Source: Thermoactinomycetaceae bacterium
Lineage (GTDB): Bacteria > Bacillota > Bacilli > Thermoactinomycetales > Thermoactinomycetaceae
DNA: 34,872 nucleotides
Direction: 5' to 3'
Assembly (NCBI GenBank): GCA_025449475.1
Contig: JANWJM010000050.1
Coordinates: 1-34,872, forward strand
Shown here: positions 23,903 to 31,760 of the stretch, in pieces
How the letters are laid out: each line of letters opens with the position of its first letter
Numbering within the stretch: position 1 is the stretch's first letter
The notes under the pieces: model-generated
The model's database searches: none
Seen by the model: the letters and a program-made list of their open reading frames with translations, nothing else
What the model was told of the DNA's origin: nothing
Program-made: the position numbers and the translations under genes

Positions 23903-25624
23903 ATGAAGGACCGAATTATCAAGCGACAACTGACCGATTATCGGGACAACTTTCACCTCGATAACTATCATGAATATGAACTGTTTGAGATGTTTTGTTG
24001 CTACTCCATTATTTCGCAATTTGTCAGCGGCGATCAGTTGGAGATCCAAGAAGTTACGGTAGGCGGTAAAAATGATTGTGGAATTGATGGGTTAGGCATT
24101 ATTGCTGGAGGACATGTGATTGACAGTGTAGAAACAATCGATACCCTCGCCAAACAATATCACACCTTGCCTGAAATCAAATTTATCTTTGTCCAAGCGA
24201 AGAGCTCAGATAAATTTGAACAAGGGGAAATCCTAAAGTTTTGGCGTGGTGTAAAGGACTTTTTAAGCCCGGAACCACAATTGACACAAAATAAGCAGCT
24301 CGAAGATAAAGCAGACATTCTTAACTATATACTGGATCATTACCATCTCTTTCGCGCGATCTCCATAAAACTATACTATGTTACGACAGGTACTTACTAC
24401 GCGAATAAAACAGGGCGACTTGAAACCATCAGGAATGAGATCATCAAGGAATTGACTGATTTACATATTACGGATCAAATCGAGATGGAATACGTAGGAG
24501 CTCTCGAACTACAAAAATATTATCAGCAGACCAAAAGACAACCAACTGCCGAGATCCAATTTGACCATCATGTGCTAATTCCGGAAATCGAAGGAATCCA
24601 AGAAGCTTATATTGGCTATCTTCCGCTCCATGAATTTAAAAAACTGATTGTCGATCAAGCAGGCGATTTAAAAAAAGGCGTTTTTTATGACAATGTCCGT
24701 GATTTTAAAGGAGAATCGAATCCCGTCAACTCCGATATTGCTCAAACATTGCAATCAGCCCACCCTGAACAACTCGTCATTTTGAACAATGGCATCACCA
24801 TTGTCGCCAAAAATATTACACAATCTCGAAATACTTTTCGGCTCAGAGATTATCAAATTGTCAACGGGTGTCAAACCAGCCATGTGATTTATTACAACTT
24901 GGATCGAATCCATATCGATAAAGTTGGTATACCCGTAAAGATTATTGCCACAGAAGATGAATCCATTACCAATGAGCTGATCAAAGCAACCAATAACCAA
25001 ACCGAGGTGGAGCGTGAGGAGTTATTAGCACTTTCCGATTTCCAAAAACGCCTGGAAGAGTATTACAATACTTTTACAAAAAAGAGCCAACGTCTCTATT
25101 ATGAACGACGAAGTGATCAATACGCCTATAACAACGACATTGAAAAGGTACGGATTGTCAATATTCGTGATCAAATCAAAAGTTTTTCAGCAATGTTTTT
25201 AAATCTGCCGCATCTTGCCAAAGCCTACTTTGGCAAATTAATCGATCAAATTGAAGGGAAATATTTTGTTGAAAGACATCAATTGATCCCTTACTATACT
25301 TCCGCTTTTGCGCTCTATAAATTGGAGTATCTGTTTCGTAATAAAAATCTCGATTATAAATATCGAAAATTCACTTTTCAGCTGTTGATGTTACTTAAAT
25401 ATGTGGTGAATAAGAAAGACCATCCTCCACTCAACTCCAAAAAAATCGAGGCCTATTGTGAAGAAATGATCAAGATCTTGGATTCACCAGAAGCCATTTT
25501 CTATTTTCTTCAAGCGATTCGAATCATTGAAGAGACTGTAGAAGATATTCATGATAAACAACTGCCTAAAAAACAAGCGTTGACCCAAAGATTGCTTCAT
25601 GTTGCCAAACAGATACAAAGCTGA
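23903..25624 (+). CDS. AIPR-family (abortive phage resistance) protein with candidate nuclease domain
   Basis: A 573-residue protein. The central block (about 262-345) shows the AIPR pattern: NVRDFKGESNPVNSDIAQTL, then VILNNGITIVAKNI and YQIVNGCQTSHVIY. The N-terminal part has GIDGLGI (D62), a hydrophobic strand and FIFVQAKSS (Q98, K100). This resembles the D...QxK variant of the PD-(D/E)xK nuclease core found in Mrr-type enzymes. AIPR proteins are linked to phage resistance and occur in defence islands (established); nuclease activity here is inference. ATG 23903 has AAAGGTGA 4 bases upstream. Third gene of the ParA operon; no clear terminator follows. Confidence 0.88.
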   Translation: MKDRIIKRQLTDYRDNFHLDNYHEYELFEMFCCYSIISQFVSGDQLEIQEVTVGGKNDCGIDGLGIIAGGHVIDSVETIDTLAKQYHTLPEIKFIFVQAKSSDKFEQGEILKFWRGVKDFLSPEPQLTQNKQLEDKADILNYILDHYHLFRAISIKLYYVTTGTYYANKTGRLETIRNEIIKELTDLHITDQIEMEYVGALELQKYYQQTKRQPTAEIQFDHHVLIPEIEGIQEAYIGYLPLHEFKKLIVDQAGDLKKGVFYDNVRDFKGESNPVNSDIAQTLQSAHPEQLVILNNGITIVAKNITQSRNTFRLRDYQIVNGCQTSHVIYYNLDRIHIDKVGIPVKIIATEDESITNELIKATNNQTEVEREELLALSDFQKRLEEYYNTFTKKSQRLYYERRSDQYAYNNDIEKVRIVNIRDQIKSFSAMFLNLPHLAKAYFGKLIDQIEGKYFVERHQLIPYYTSAFALYKLEYLFRNKNLDYKYRKFTFQLLMLLKYVVNKKDHPPLNSKKIEAYCEEMIKILDSPEAIFYFLQAIRIIEETVEDIHDKQLPKKQALTQRLLHVAKQIQS

Positions 25625-25627
25625 AAC

Positions 25628-25780
25628 CTAAGTCTTTGCTCGTTCCTTTCCATAAGCTTTTTGACCAATGCGCTCCATTTCTTCATAATAGGAAGTACCT
25701 TTTGCTTTGCTTGAAACATTTACAAAACCAAGCTTTCTGATGCCTCCTCGTCGACTCCATGTGATCGCACAAGGAGGCAA
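25628..25780 (-). CDS. Possible small basic protein, 50 residues
   Basis: A minus-strand frame of 50 codons (TTG 25780 to TAG 25628), too short for usual ORF calls. The product is strongly basic, and its central part RRGGIRKLGFVNVSSKAKG reads like a real protein, possibly a DNA- or RNA-binding or spore protein. The weak points are a TTG start, no Shine-Dalgarno and no recognised family. It is convergent with the AIPR gene and its start overlaps an inverted repeat. It may be a remnant or chance. Confidence 0.25.
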   Translation of the reverse strand: MPPCAITWSRRGGIRKLGFVNVSSKAKGTSYYEEMERIGQKAYGKERAKT

Positions 25781-25790
25781 TCAAATGTGA
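25741..25790 (+). promoter_or_regulatory. Hairpin sequestering a perfect Shine-Dalgarno with a start-stop ATGTGA, upstream of ecsA
   Basis: TGCCTCCT (25741-25748) can pair with AGGAGGCA (25772-25779). The second arm is itself a perfect Shine-Dalgarno, AAGGAGG (25771-25777), placed 7 bases before ATG TGA (25785-25790), a start codon directly followed by a stop. The ecsA ATG with its own AAGAGG follows 15 bases later. Either a translational control element or the trace of a lost reading frame. Confidence 0.35.
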
Positions 25791-25805
25791 ATAAGAGGCG
25801 ATCCC

Positions 25806-26525
25806 ATGCTTTCAGTAAGAAATCTTACAGGCGGTTATTCCAACATTCCGTTGATCCATCAATTAAACTTCCATGTAAATCCGTCCGAAATGGTCGGTCT
25901 CATCGGATTAAATGGTGCAGGGAAAAGCACGACAATTAAACATATTTTAGGTCTTTTGCAACCTCTGGAAGGAACGATTACGATCCACGGAAAAACCTTA
26001 GAAGAAGATCCCTCATTTTTTCGAAAGCGTTTGGGGTATATTCCTGAAAGTCCACAATTTTACGAGGAACTGACGCTTTGGGAACACCTGGCACTCACTG
26101 CTCACGCCTATGATCTTACAGACGAACAACTCCAAGAACGAGGCGAAGTGTTACTCAAACTTTTTCACATGGAAAAAAGACGAGACTGGTTTCCACAGAT
26201 GATGTCAAAAGGGATGCAGCAAAAGTTAATGATGATCACTACCTTTTTAATTGAACCTGATTTTCTTCTGATTGATGAGCCTTTTATGGGTCTTGATCCT
26301 TTAGCCATGCAACAGCTTCTTCAGTTACTTGAACATCGAAAAAAAAGAGGGACTGGCATCCTCTTATCGACGCACATACTGGAGATCGCAGAGAAATACT
26401 GCGATCGTTTCCTATTCCTACATCATGGAAAAATACTGATACAAGGAAGTCTAGATGAAATCCGAACACAACTGAATCAACCAAACAGTTCACTTGAAGC
26501 GTTATTTCTTGCAATCACGCAGTGA
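25806..26525 (+). CDS. ecsA: ABC transporter ATP-binding protein EcsA
   Basis: A 239-residue ATPase whose N-terminus MLSVRNLTGGYSN and body closely match B. subtilis EcsA. Walker A is GLNGAGKST, the signature is MSKGMQQKL (SKGMxQK is typical of EcsA), Walker B is FLLIDEPFMGLDP and the switch His is in LSTHILEIAE. EcsAB affects secretion, membrane-protein processing (RasP activity) and sporulation or competence in B. subtilis. The start is ATG 25806 with AAGAGG 7 bases upstream. It overlaps the ecsB start (GTGA). Confidence 0.92.
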   Translation: MLSVRNLTGGYSNIPLIHQLNFHVNPSEMVGLIGLNGAGKSTTIKHILGLLQPLEGTITIHGKTLEEDPSFFRKRLGYIPESPQFYEELTLWEHLALTAHAYDLTDEQLQERGEVLLKLFHMEKRRDWFPQMMSKGMQQKLMMITTFLIEPDFLLIDEPFMGLDPLAMQQLLQLLEHRKKRGTGILLSTHILEIAEKYCDRFLFLHHGKILIQGSLDEIRTQLNQPNSSLEALFLAITQ

Positions 26526-27814
26526 ACATTGACGGAAAGGAGGGAATGGCCTACGCTCCTAGATCAGACAAAGATCGAGGGTTCCACGCCAATCAAATGA
26601 AAACAGTTGATCACTTGTTTCAAGAGAGAAGAAATCATTCATGGATCCAAGCACTAAGAATCATGCGATTGATCTCAAGCAGTAGTGGATTTCCGATCTT
26701 GGTCGGTCTATTGTTGATCCTACTATATGCGGGTTATAGACAGCTATTCCAGCTGTTACATCCATCATTTCCGATCAACCCGATCCTTGCCGGATGCATT
26801 GCTTGGTCGATTACCTTCTCCTTTTTTCGCACCTGGCTTCAAAAACCGGATCTCCTTTTCCTTCTTCCGATGGAACACAAACTTAAGCCATATTTCCAGG
26901 CCAGCCTTCGTTACAACCGGCTCTTTCATGGATTTCGAATCAGTTTGATTCTTATCCTTCTATACCCATTCTTGGTTCGATCTTTGACAAACTCATTGAT
27001 GATTTTGCTCTTTTTTTTGTTGATCATGGGTTATCAAATGATCTATACACGCATTTGCTGGGATCTTCTGACCGTCGAGCACAAGTGGATACAATGGGGG
27101 CTCTTCTGCTTTCATTTCCTATGCATCGATGCATTATTGGAACAATGGTGGATCTTATTCGCTTTTTCCAGCGTCATGCTTCTGGTGCTTCTTTTATGGA
27201 TTCGCAGGTCCACTCCCTTTTATCCATGGCCGTGGACCTTAATGATTCACTTGGAACAAAAAAGAGTATCATTTTATAACAGTATGGCAAGTTGGTTTAT
27301 GGAGCTACCACGAAAAAAATCGGTGATCAAGCAACGAAAGGTATTGGTAAATCTCCTACGACGCTTTGAAAGGCGACCTTCTGTTTTTTCCTATCTCTAT
27401 TGGCGTCGTTTTTTAAGAGATGATGAATATCTCTATCCTTACCTTCGCCTATTCATCTTCTCTTCGGTTCTTATGGTATTCTTGCCCAATCCATATCTCA
27501 TGCTTTTTCTATACATTTTCAGCCTTATCTTAACAGCGATTCATCTTTCAACATTGACGAATCGGGATCAATATCCCCTTTGGATCGCACTTTACCCTAA
27601 GCCAACGGAAAGCGGGCTTACCCAAATTTCTCTGACATTATTGGGACTTCAGAGTGTCTTTCTTTCCGTAATCGCGGGGTTTGTGCATTCAAAATGGTGG
27701 TTTGGAGGGGGACTTTTTCTATTGGGTGGATTGTTTATTGCCACGTATCATTGGTTCTATTTGCCTCATAGCCAACAACAAAAAAAGAAACCAACAGGTT
27801 TCTATCCGCCATAA
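26522..27814 (+). CDS. ecsB: ABC transporter permease EcsB
   Basis: A permease of about 430 residues with several membrane segments (roughly eight hydrophobic stretches) and a large cytoplasmic loop (about 255-290), matching the EcsB layout. The start is uncertain: GTG 26522 overlaps the ecsA stop; ATG 26546 has AAAGGAGGG only 2-3 bases upstream; ATG 26597 (MKTVDHLFQERRNHSW) best fits the N-terminus of known EcsB. B. subtilis EcsB is slightly shorter, which favours the last. Its 3' end also encodes the terminator of the convergent SCO1 gene. No ecsC is present. Confidence 0.88.
   Translation: MNIDGKEGMAYAPRSDKDRGFHANQMKTVDHLFQERRNHSWIQALRIMRLISSSSGFPILVGLLLILLYAGYRQLFQLLHPSFPINPILAGCIAWSITFSFFRTWLQKPDLLFLLPMEHKLKPYFQASLRYNRLFHGFRISLILILLYPFLVRSLTNSLMILLFFLLIMGYQMIYTRICWDLLTVEHKWIQWGLFCFHFLCIDALLEQWWILFAFSSVMLLVLLLWIRRSTPFYPWPWTLMIHLEQKRVSFYNSMASWFMELPRKKSVIKQRKVLVNLLRRFERRPSVFSYLYWRRFLRDDEYLYPYLRLFIFSSVLMVFLPNPYLMLFLYIFSLILTAIHLSTLTNRDQYPLWIALYPKPTESGLTQISLTLLGLQSVFLSVIAGFVHSKWWFGGGLFLLGGLFIATYHWFYLPHSQQQKKKPTGFYPP
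27780..27802 (-). terminator. Terminator of the SCO1-like gene inside the ecsB coding end
   Basis: AGAAACC (27785-27791) and GGTTTCT (27796-27802) form a 7-bp stem with a 4-base loop. On the minus strand the hairpin is followed by six T. It is 17 bases past the SCO1-like stop and lies within the last codons of convergent ecsB. Confidence 0.6.
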
Positions 27815-27818
27815 TCAC

Positions 27819-28463
27819 CTACTTATTTTGTAGCTGCTGAATATCTTCTGCGATTTTTTTGGAATCTGGTTGTAATCCATCATAAAACTTTCTCACTTTT
27901 CCCTCTCCATCGATCAGATAATATCGGGTTGAATGGTTGATCATGATCGGGACCTCAGGTGAAGGTCCTTTGCTTTTGGTCAAGACCCCTTTAAAAGCGG
28001 TTTGCGTAAACTGATTGATCTCATCATAGGTATAGCCCGTCAGAAAATACCAATTGGAGAGATCGGCTTGATACTTCTTTGCATATTCGGTCAATATTTC
28101 AGGTTTATCATACTCTGGATCCACACTGAAGGAAACGATTTTGATATCTACTCCCTGCTCTTTTAAATCCTTTTGTACCTTGGATAAATTTGCGGTCATG
28201 GGTGGACAGACGGTATTGCAACGGGTAAAAATCAAATCCGCCAACCAAAGATCCCCTTGTACATCTTTATGCGTGAATGCTTTTCCGGTATGATCCACCG
28301 CTTTAAATTCAGGAATCCGCCAATTTAGAGAAGTGACATCGTTGCTCGCTGTTTGCGTGACTTCCTGCCGATTCTCCGTTTGCGGAGGTTCCGTTGAATT
28401 GCATCCCCCGACGATAAAAACAAAGATTGAAATAACAATCCAGATATACCATTTTACCTGCAT
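27819..28463 (-). CDS. SCO1/SenC-family copper lipoprotein
   Basis: A 214-residue lipoprotein with signal peptide and lipobox (FIVGGC, Cys21) and a thioredoxin-like fold. The copper-binding CxxxC is Cys82 and Cys86 (RCNTVCPPM) and the distal ligand is His177 (INHSTRYYLID). SCO proteins deliver copper to the CuA site of cytochrome c oxidase (YpmQ is the B. subtilis member); some act as thiol reductases. ATG 28463 was preferred because AGAGGTGAT lies upstream; an earlier GTG (28475) is inside that Shine-Dalgarno. A single-gene unit. Notably the YpmR-like gene is elsewhere in this window, although ypmQ and ypmR are neighbours in B. subtilis. Confidence 0.92.
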   Translation of the reverse strand: MQVKWYIWIVISIFVFIVGGCNSTEPPQTENRQEVTQTASNDVTSLNWRIPEFKAVDHTGKAFTHKDVQGDLWLADLIFTRCNTVCPPMTANLSKVQKDLKEQGVDIKIVSFSVDPEYDKPEILTEYAKKYQADLSNWYFLTGYTYDEINQFTQTAFKGVLTKSKGPSPEVPIMINHSTRYYLIDGEGKVRKFYDGLQPDSKKIAEDIQQLQNK

Positions 28464-28534
28464 GATGTTGATCACCTCTATACTAACTTATCATATTGAC
28501 CATCATATACAATGAACCGAAACATTTATTCACC

Positions 28535-28573
28535 AAATTGAAAAACCATCTTCCTTTCGTTGAAGATGGTTTT
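28535..28573 (-). terminator. Rho-independent terminator of folC-murC
   Basis: AAAACCATCTTC (28542-28553) pairs with GAAGATGGTTTT (28562-28573), a 12-bp stem with an 8-base loop, followed on the minus strand by a T-rich tract. It lies 22 bases past the murC stop. Confidence 0.8.
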
Positions 28574-28595
28574 CAAATAACAGCGAATGGTATGT

Positions 28596-29972
28596 CTATT
28601 TGTTCTGTTCTAGCAATTTAACATATTCATGAGAGACTCTCCAAATATCTCCTGCACCCATTGTTAACACAACATTCCCAGGCTGAATATGTTCGAGCAA
28701 GTATTGAACAACTTCTTCTTTGGTTTCAATAAATCGTGTGTGCGGATTGCTATTGATTTTGATTAAGTCAGCTAATTTTTCAGCTGTCACCCCTGGGATC
28801 GGTTGTTCACCGGGTGGGGCGTAGATGGTATGAATAATCACTTCATCTGCTTGTTGAAACGCTCGACTAAACTCCTCCATCAAAAGATGTGTACGGGAAT
28901 AACGTTGTGGTTGAAAAACCGCAGTAATTCGTCTATTTAGCGATTTCGCTGCACGCAATGTCGCTTCGATCTCTGTGGGATGGTGAGCATAATCATCAAT
29001 GACAAGAATATCATTCTCTTCACCAATTACTTGAAATCTTCGTTTGGCTCCTTGAAACGTATATAACGCATCCGATATCTTCGAGAAAGGAACCCCGATC
29101 TCTAAGCAAACGATAATCGCAGCCAGTGCATTTGATACATTATGATGTCCAGGTATCGACAATGTCACTTTTCCTAATTCTTTTTGCTGATGAATCACTG
29201 TAAAAGAGATTTCCCGTTCGTTTTCAATGATGTCTGTCGCCATATAGTCCGCTTGTCGATTCAATGCATAGGTGATCACTTTTCCTTTTACTTGATCAAC
29301 CATCTCACAAACATAGGGATCATCCCAACAAAGGATCGCCGTTCCATCCGGTCTAACCTGGCTTAAGAAATTCCGATAAGCTTGAATTAATTGATTAAAA
29401 TCGCCGTTATAGTTCTCTAAATGATCTTTTTCGATATTGGTGACAACCGCTAGATAAGGATAATACTCCAAAAAGGTTCCATCGCTCTCATCGGCTTCTG
29501 CTACAACGTATTCACTCTTACCGGCTTTTGCATTTCCTTTGAGTCCCACAATTTCTCCACCGATAATATACGTAGGATCGACATTACAAATCTCTAATGT
29601 TTGAGCGATCATCGAGGAGGTGGTTGTCTTTCCGTGAGCTCCTGCTACGGCAACACCTTTTTTCTTATTTAATAACCGAGCCAACATATTGGAACGGTGA
29701 ATCGTCTCAATTCCTCTTTGTTTAGCCGTCACACGTTCAATATTGTCGGGAGCGATACTCGTCGAATAAACCACAGTATCTGCGCCATTGACATTTGAGG
29801 CGGCATGACCAATTGTGATTTTAGCTCCTCGCTCCTTCAAATTTTCGACCAAACGATTCTCTGCTACATCGGATCCTGATACCTCATATCCCAACTCGAT
29901 CATGACCCGAGCAATTGCGCTCATTCCATAACCGCCAATACCTACAAAGTGAATATGTTCTTTTTTCCCCAA
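28596..29972 (-). CDS. murC: UDP-N-acetylmuramate--L-alanine ligase
   Basis: A Mur ligase of about 458 residues that adds L-Ala to UDP-MurNAc, the first amino-acid step of peptidoglycan synthesis. The N-terminal nucleotide-binding motif HFVGIGGYGMSAIA, the P-loop GAHGKTTTSS (111-120), the HPTE segment and the C-terminal ligase domain are complete. The likely start is TTG 29972 with AAGGTTGGTGA about 7 bases upstream; the frame reaches 30011 (TTG) but there is no ribosome-binding site there. Placed directly after folC, an arrangement different from B. subtilis. Confidence 0.95.
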   Translation of the reverse strand: MGKKEHIHFVGIGGYGMSAIARVMIELGYEVSGSDVAENRLVENLKERGAKITIGHAASNVNGADTVVYSTSIAPDNIERVTAKQRGIETIHRSNMLARLLNKKKGVAVAGAHGKTTTSSMIAQTLEICNVDPTYIIGGEIVGLKGNAKAGKSEYVVAEADESDGTFLEYYPYLAVVTNIEKDHLENYNGDFNQLIQAYRNFLSQVRPDGTAILCWDDPYVCEMVDQVKGKVITYALNRQADYMATDIIENEREISFTVIHQQKELGKVTLSIPGHHNVSNALAAIIVCLEIGVPFSKISDALYTFQGAKRRFQVIGEENDILVIDDYAHHPTEIEATLRAAKSLNRRITAVFQPQRYSRTHLLMEEFSRAFQQADEVIIHTIYAPPGEQPIPGVTAEKLADLIKINSNPHTRFIETKEEVVQYLLEHIQPGNVVLTMGAGDIWRVSHEYVKLLEQNK

Positions 29973-30013
29973 AATGGATTCACCAACCTTCAAGTCTAAG
30001 CTGTATATCAAAT

Positions 30014-31330
30014 TTATTCAACAAAGAGCGGCCGAATTTCGGAGATAAAATACAGAGAGCCCGTTACAAGTAACAGATCACCATCTTTCTGCACACGTTT
30101 CGCATATTCAACTGCTCTTTCTGCATCGGAAAACGCTTGAACGTTCTGATTGGGTTGCAATTGTTTTATTTTTTGTGAAATTTCATCAGCCAATAAACTT
30201 CTCTCTTGACTCGATACCTGTGTTGCAATCACTTCATCCGCAAGCGGAAGAAGCTGCCCCAACATCGCATCCACTTCTTTATCTCGCATCATCGCGGTCA
30301 ACAATAAAAGTCGATCATATGTATAAAGATCTTGTATTGCTGTTGTTAAGGCTCTGACTCCATCGAAATTATGTGCTGCATCCAAAAGAATGAGTGGATA
30401 GTCACTGACTTTTTCCAATCTCCCCGGCCATGTAGTATCATATAACCCTAGACGCAGTTGGTCATCATCGATCAATGCTGCATAATATTGCCGCAACACT
30501 TCAAGGGTCATCACCGCAGTCGCAGCATTATCGAATCGATGGCGCCCCATTAATTGAATGGCAAGCTCCGAAATCGTTCGAAATACGTTGGAAAACTCAA
30601 ATTTCTGTTCCGATGATGATTGTTGTTGGGATTGAACATGAAAATCCTTATTTATTATGTATATGGGAGAATTTTTCGTTTCTGCCTCTTGAATGATCAC
30701 TTTTTGCGCTTCTGGATTTTTTGCACCACGAACCACTGGTACACCCGGTTTAATAATTGCAGCTTTCTCTTTTGCAATCTCTGAAACGGTGTCGCCGAGC
30801 AACTCTTTATGATCCATTCCAATCTGTGTGATCACAGTAACAATCGGATAAACAACATTTGTTGCATCCAGTCTACCGCCCAATAAGGTTTCCCAAACTA
30901 CAAAATCTGGATAAGCCTCATAGGCAAAATAACAAATCACGATCAATGTCCACAATTCATAATAGCTGGGTGTATCAAGCCCTTGCTCTTCCATTTCTTT
31001 CACAAAGGGCATTAAGTGATTGAGCCAACGGAGAAAGGATTCATCTGAGATAGGTTGTCCATTTATTTGAATCTCATCATTCCATTTGACTAGGTGAGGT
31101 GAAGCAAATAAACCCGTATCATAACCAGCTGCTTTTAGCACGGAGGCAATCATTGCAGCGGTAGAGCCCTTTCCATTGGTTCCAGCTATATGAATAAATT
31201 TCAAGCGGCGTTCCGGATGATTTAATCGGTCGAGCATCCACTCCATACGTTGCAGGCCAAACTTGATCTGATCTTTTTTCGCATGTAAATAGTTCAATGC
31301 TTCGTCTATTGTCTGAAACAACAGATTCAT
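30014..31330 (-). CDS. folC: Folylpolyglutamate synthase / dihydrofolate synthase
   Basis: A Mur-ligase-fold enzyme of about 438 residues that adds Glu to folates and makes dihydrofolate from dihydropteroate. The P-loop is HIAGTNGKGSTAAM (47-60), the N-terminal signature IKFGLQRMEWML, and the C-terminal domain contains LLDAAHNFDGVRAL. The start is uncertain: ATG 31330 has AAAGGG directly adjacent, while CTG/TTG codons three to four codons later sit at a better distance. The GTG at 31363 coincides with the predicted transcript start and is unlikely. In B. subtilis folC lies between valS and comC; here valS is missing and an accessory block separates it from comC. Confidence 0.94.
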   Translation of the reverse strand: MNLLFQTIDEALNYLHAKKDQIKFGLQRMEWMLDRLNHPERRLKFIHIAGTNGKGSTAAMIASVLKAAGYDTGLFASPHLVKWNDEIQINGQPISDESFLRWLNHLMPFVKEMEEQGLDTPSYYELWTLIVICYFAYEAYPDFVVWETLLGGRLDATNVVYPIVTVITQIGMDHKELLGDTVSEIAKEKAAIIKPGVPVVRGAKNPEAQKVIIQEAETKNSPIYIINKDFHVQSQQQSSSEQKFEFSNVFRTISELAIQLMGRHRFDNAATAVMTLEVLRQYYAALIDDDQLRLGLYDTTWPGRLEKVSDYPLILLDAAHNFDGVRALTTAIQDLYTYDRLLLLTAMMRDKEVDAMLGQLLPLADEVIATQVSSQERSLLADEISQKIKQLQPNQNVQAFSDAERAVEYAKRVQKDGDLLLVTGSLYFISEIRPLFVE

Positions 31331-31369
31331 CCCTTTCGATAAGAATACTCTCGAAAAACTCACGCCATC

Positions 31370-31399
31370 ATTTTTTCACACATTGTATGTACAAGTCAA
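31370..31399 (-). promoter_or_regulatory. Possible promoter of folC-murC
   Basis: On the minus strand TTGACT (31394-31399), an 18-base spacer and AAAAAT (31370-31375). The -35 is good and the -10 only 4/6. Confidence 0.35.
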
Positions 31400-31438
31400 C
31401 TAAAAGGAGAAGAATGCCCCCTTCGATTGGTTTTCTAT

Positions 31439-31606
31439 TTATCTGCTAATACCAAACACCGATTTAATATACTCATACATGCCAACCGGATCCGCCAAAA
31501 AAGTGATAATCAGTACGGTGCAGATCAACATAATGCTTAAAAATAAGAGAAATAAAATTCCACGATATGTTTTCTTTACCATGGATTTAACCAAATTCAA
31601 GATCAT
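31439..31606 (-). CDS. Small single-pass membrane protein, 55 residues
   Basis: A 55-residue protein (MILNLVKSMVKKTYRGIL...) with a basic N-terminus and one clear membrane segment (about 18-37), so probably N-terminus inside. The excellent Shine-Dalgarno GGAAGGGG 3 bases before ATG 31606 supports it as a real gene; the frame also extends to 31633. Family not recognised. It occupies the place between folC and the ysxE-like gene where B. subtilis has valS. Small membrane proteins of this kind often modulate larger complexes; no specific function can be given. Confidence 0.6.
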   Translation of the reverse strand: MILNLVKSMVKKTYRGILFLLFLSIMLICTVLIITFLADPVGMYEYIKSVFGISR

Positions 31607-31714
31607 AATCCCCTTCCTTGTTCTCTTATCCATATCTACACTCTTATTCTCTACTTTTCAACGCCATCTGTCTAGAGGAAACCATCGGTGAATTCTGGGG
31701 GGATCGATGAAAAA

Positions 31715-31751
31715 GCCAAAAAAATAAAACCCAGGAGAAAAGCTTAGGGTT
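31715..31751 (-). terminator. Possible terminator after spoVID-ysxE
   Basis: On the minus strand a short AACCC/GGGTT stem (31728-31732 and 31747-31751) is followed by TTATTTTTTT. It lies 10 bases after the ysxE-like stop. The stem is short and the call is tentative. Confidence 0.4.
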
Positions 31752-31760
31752 CTGCACGAC

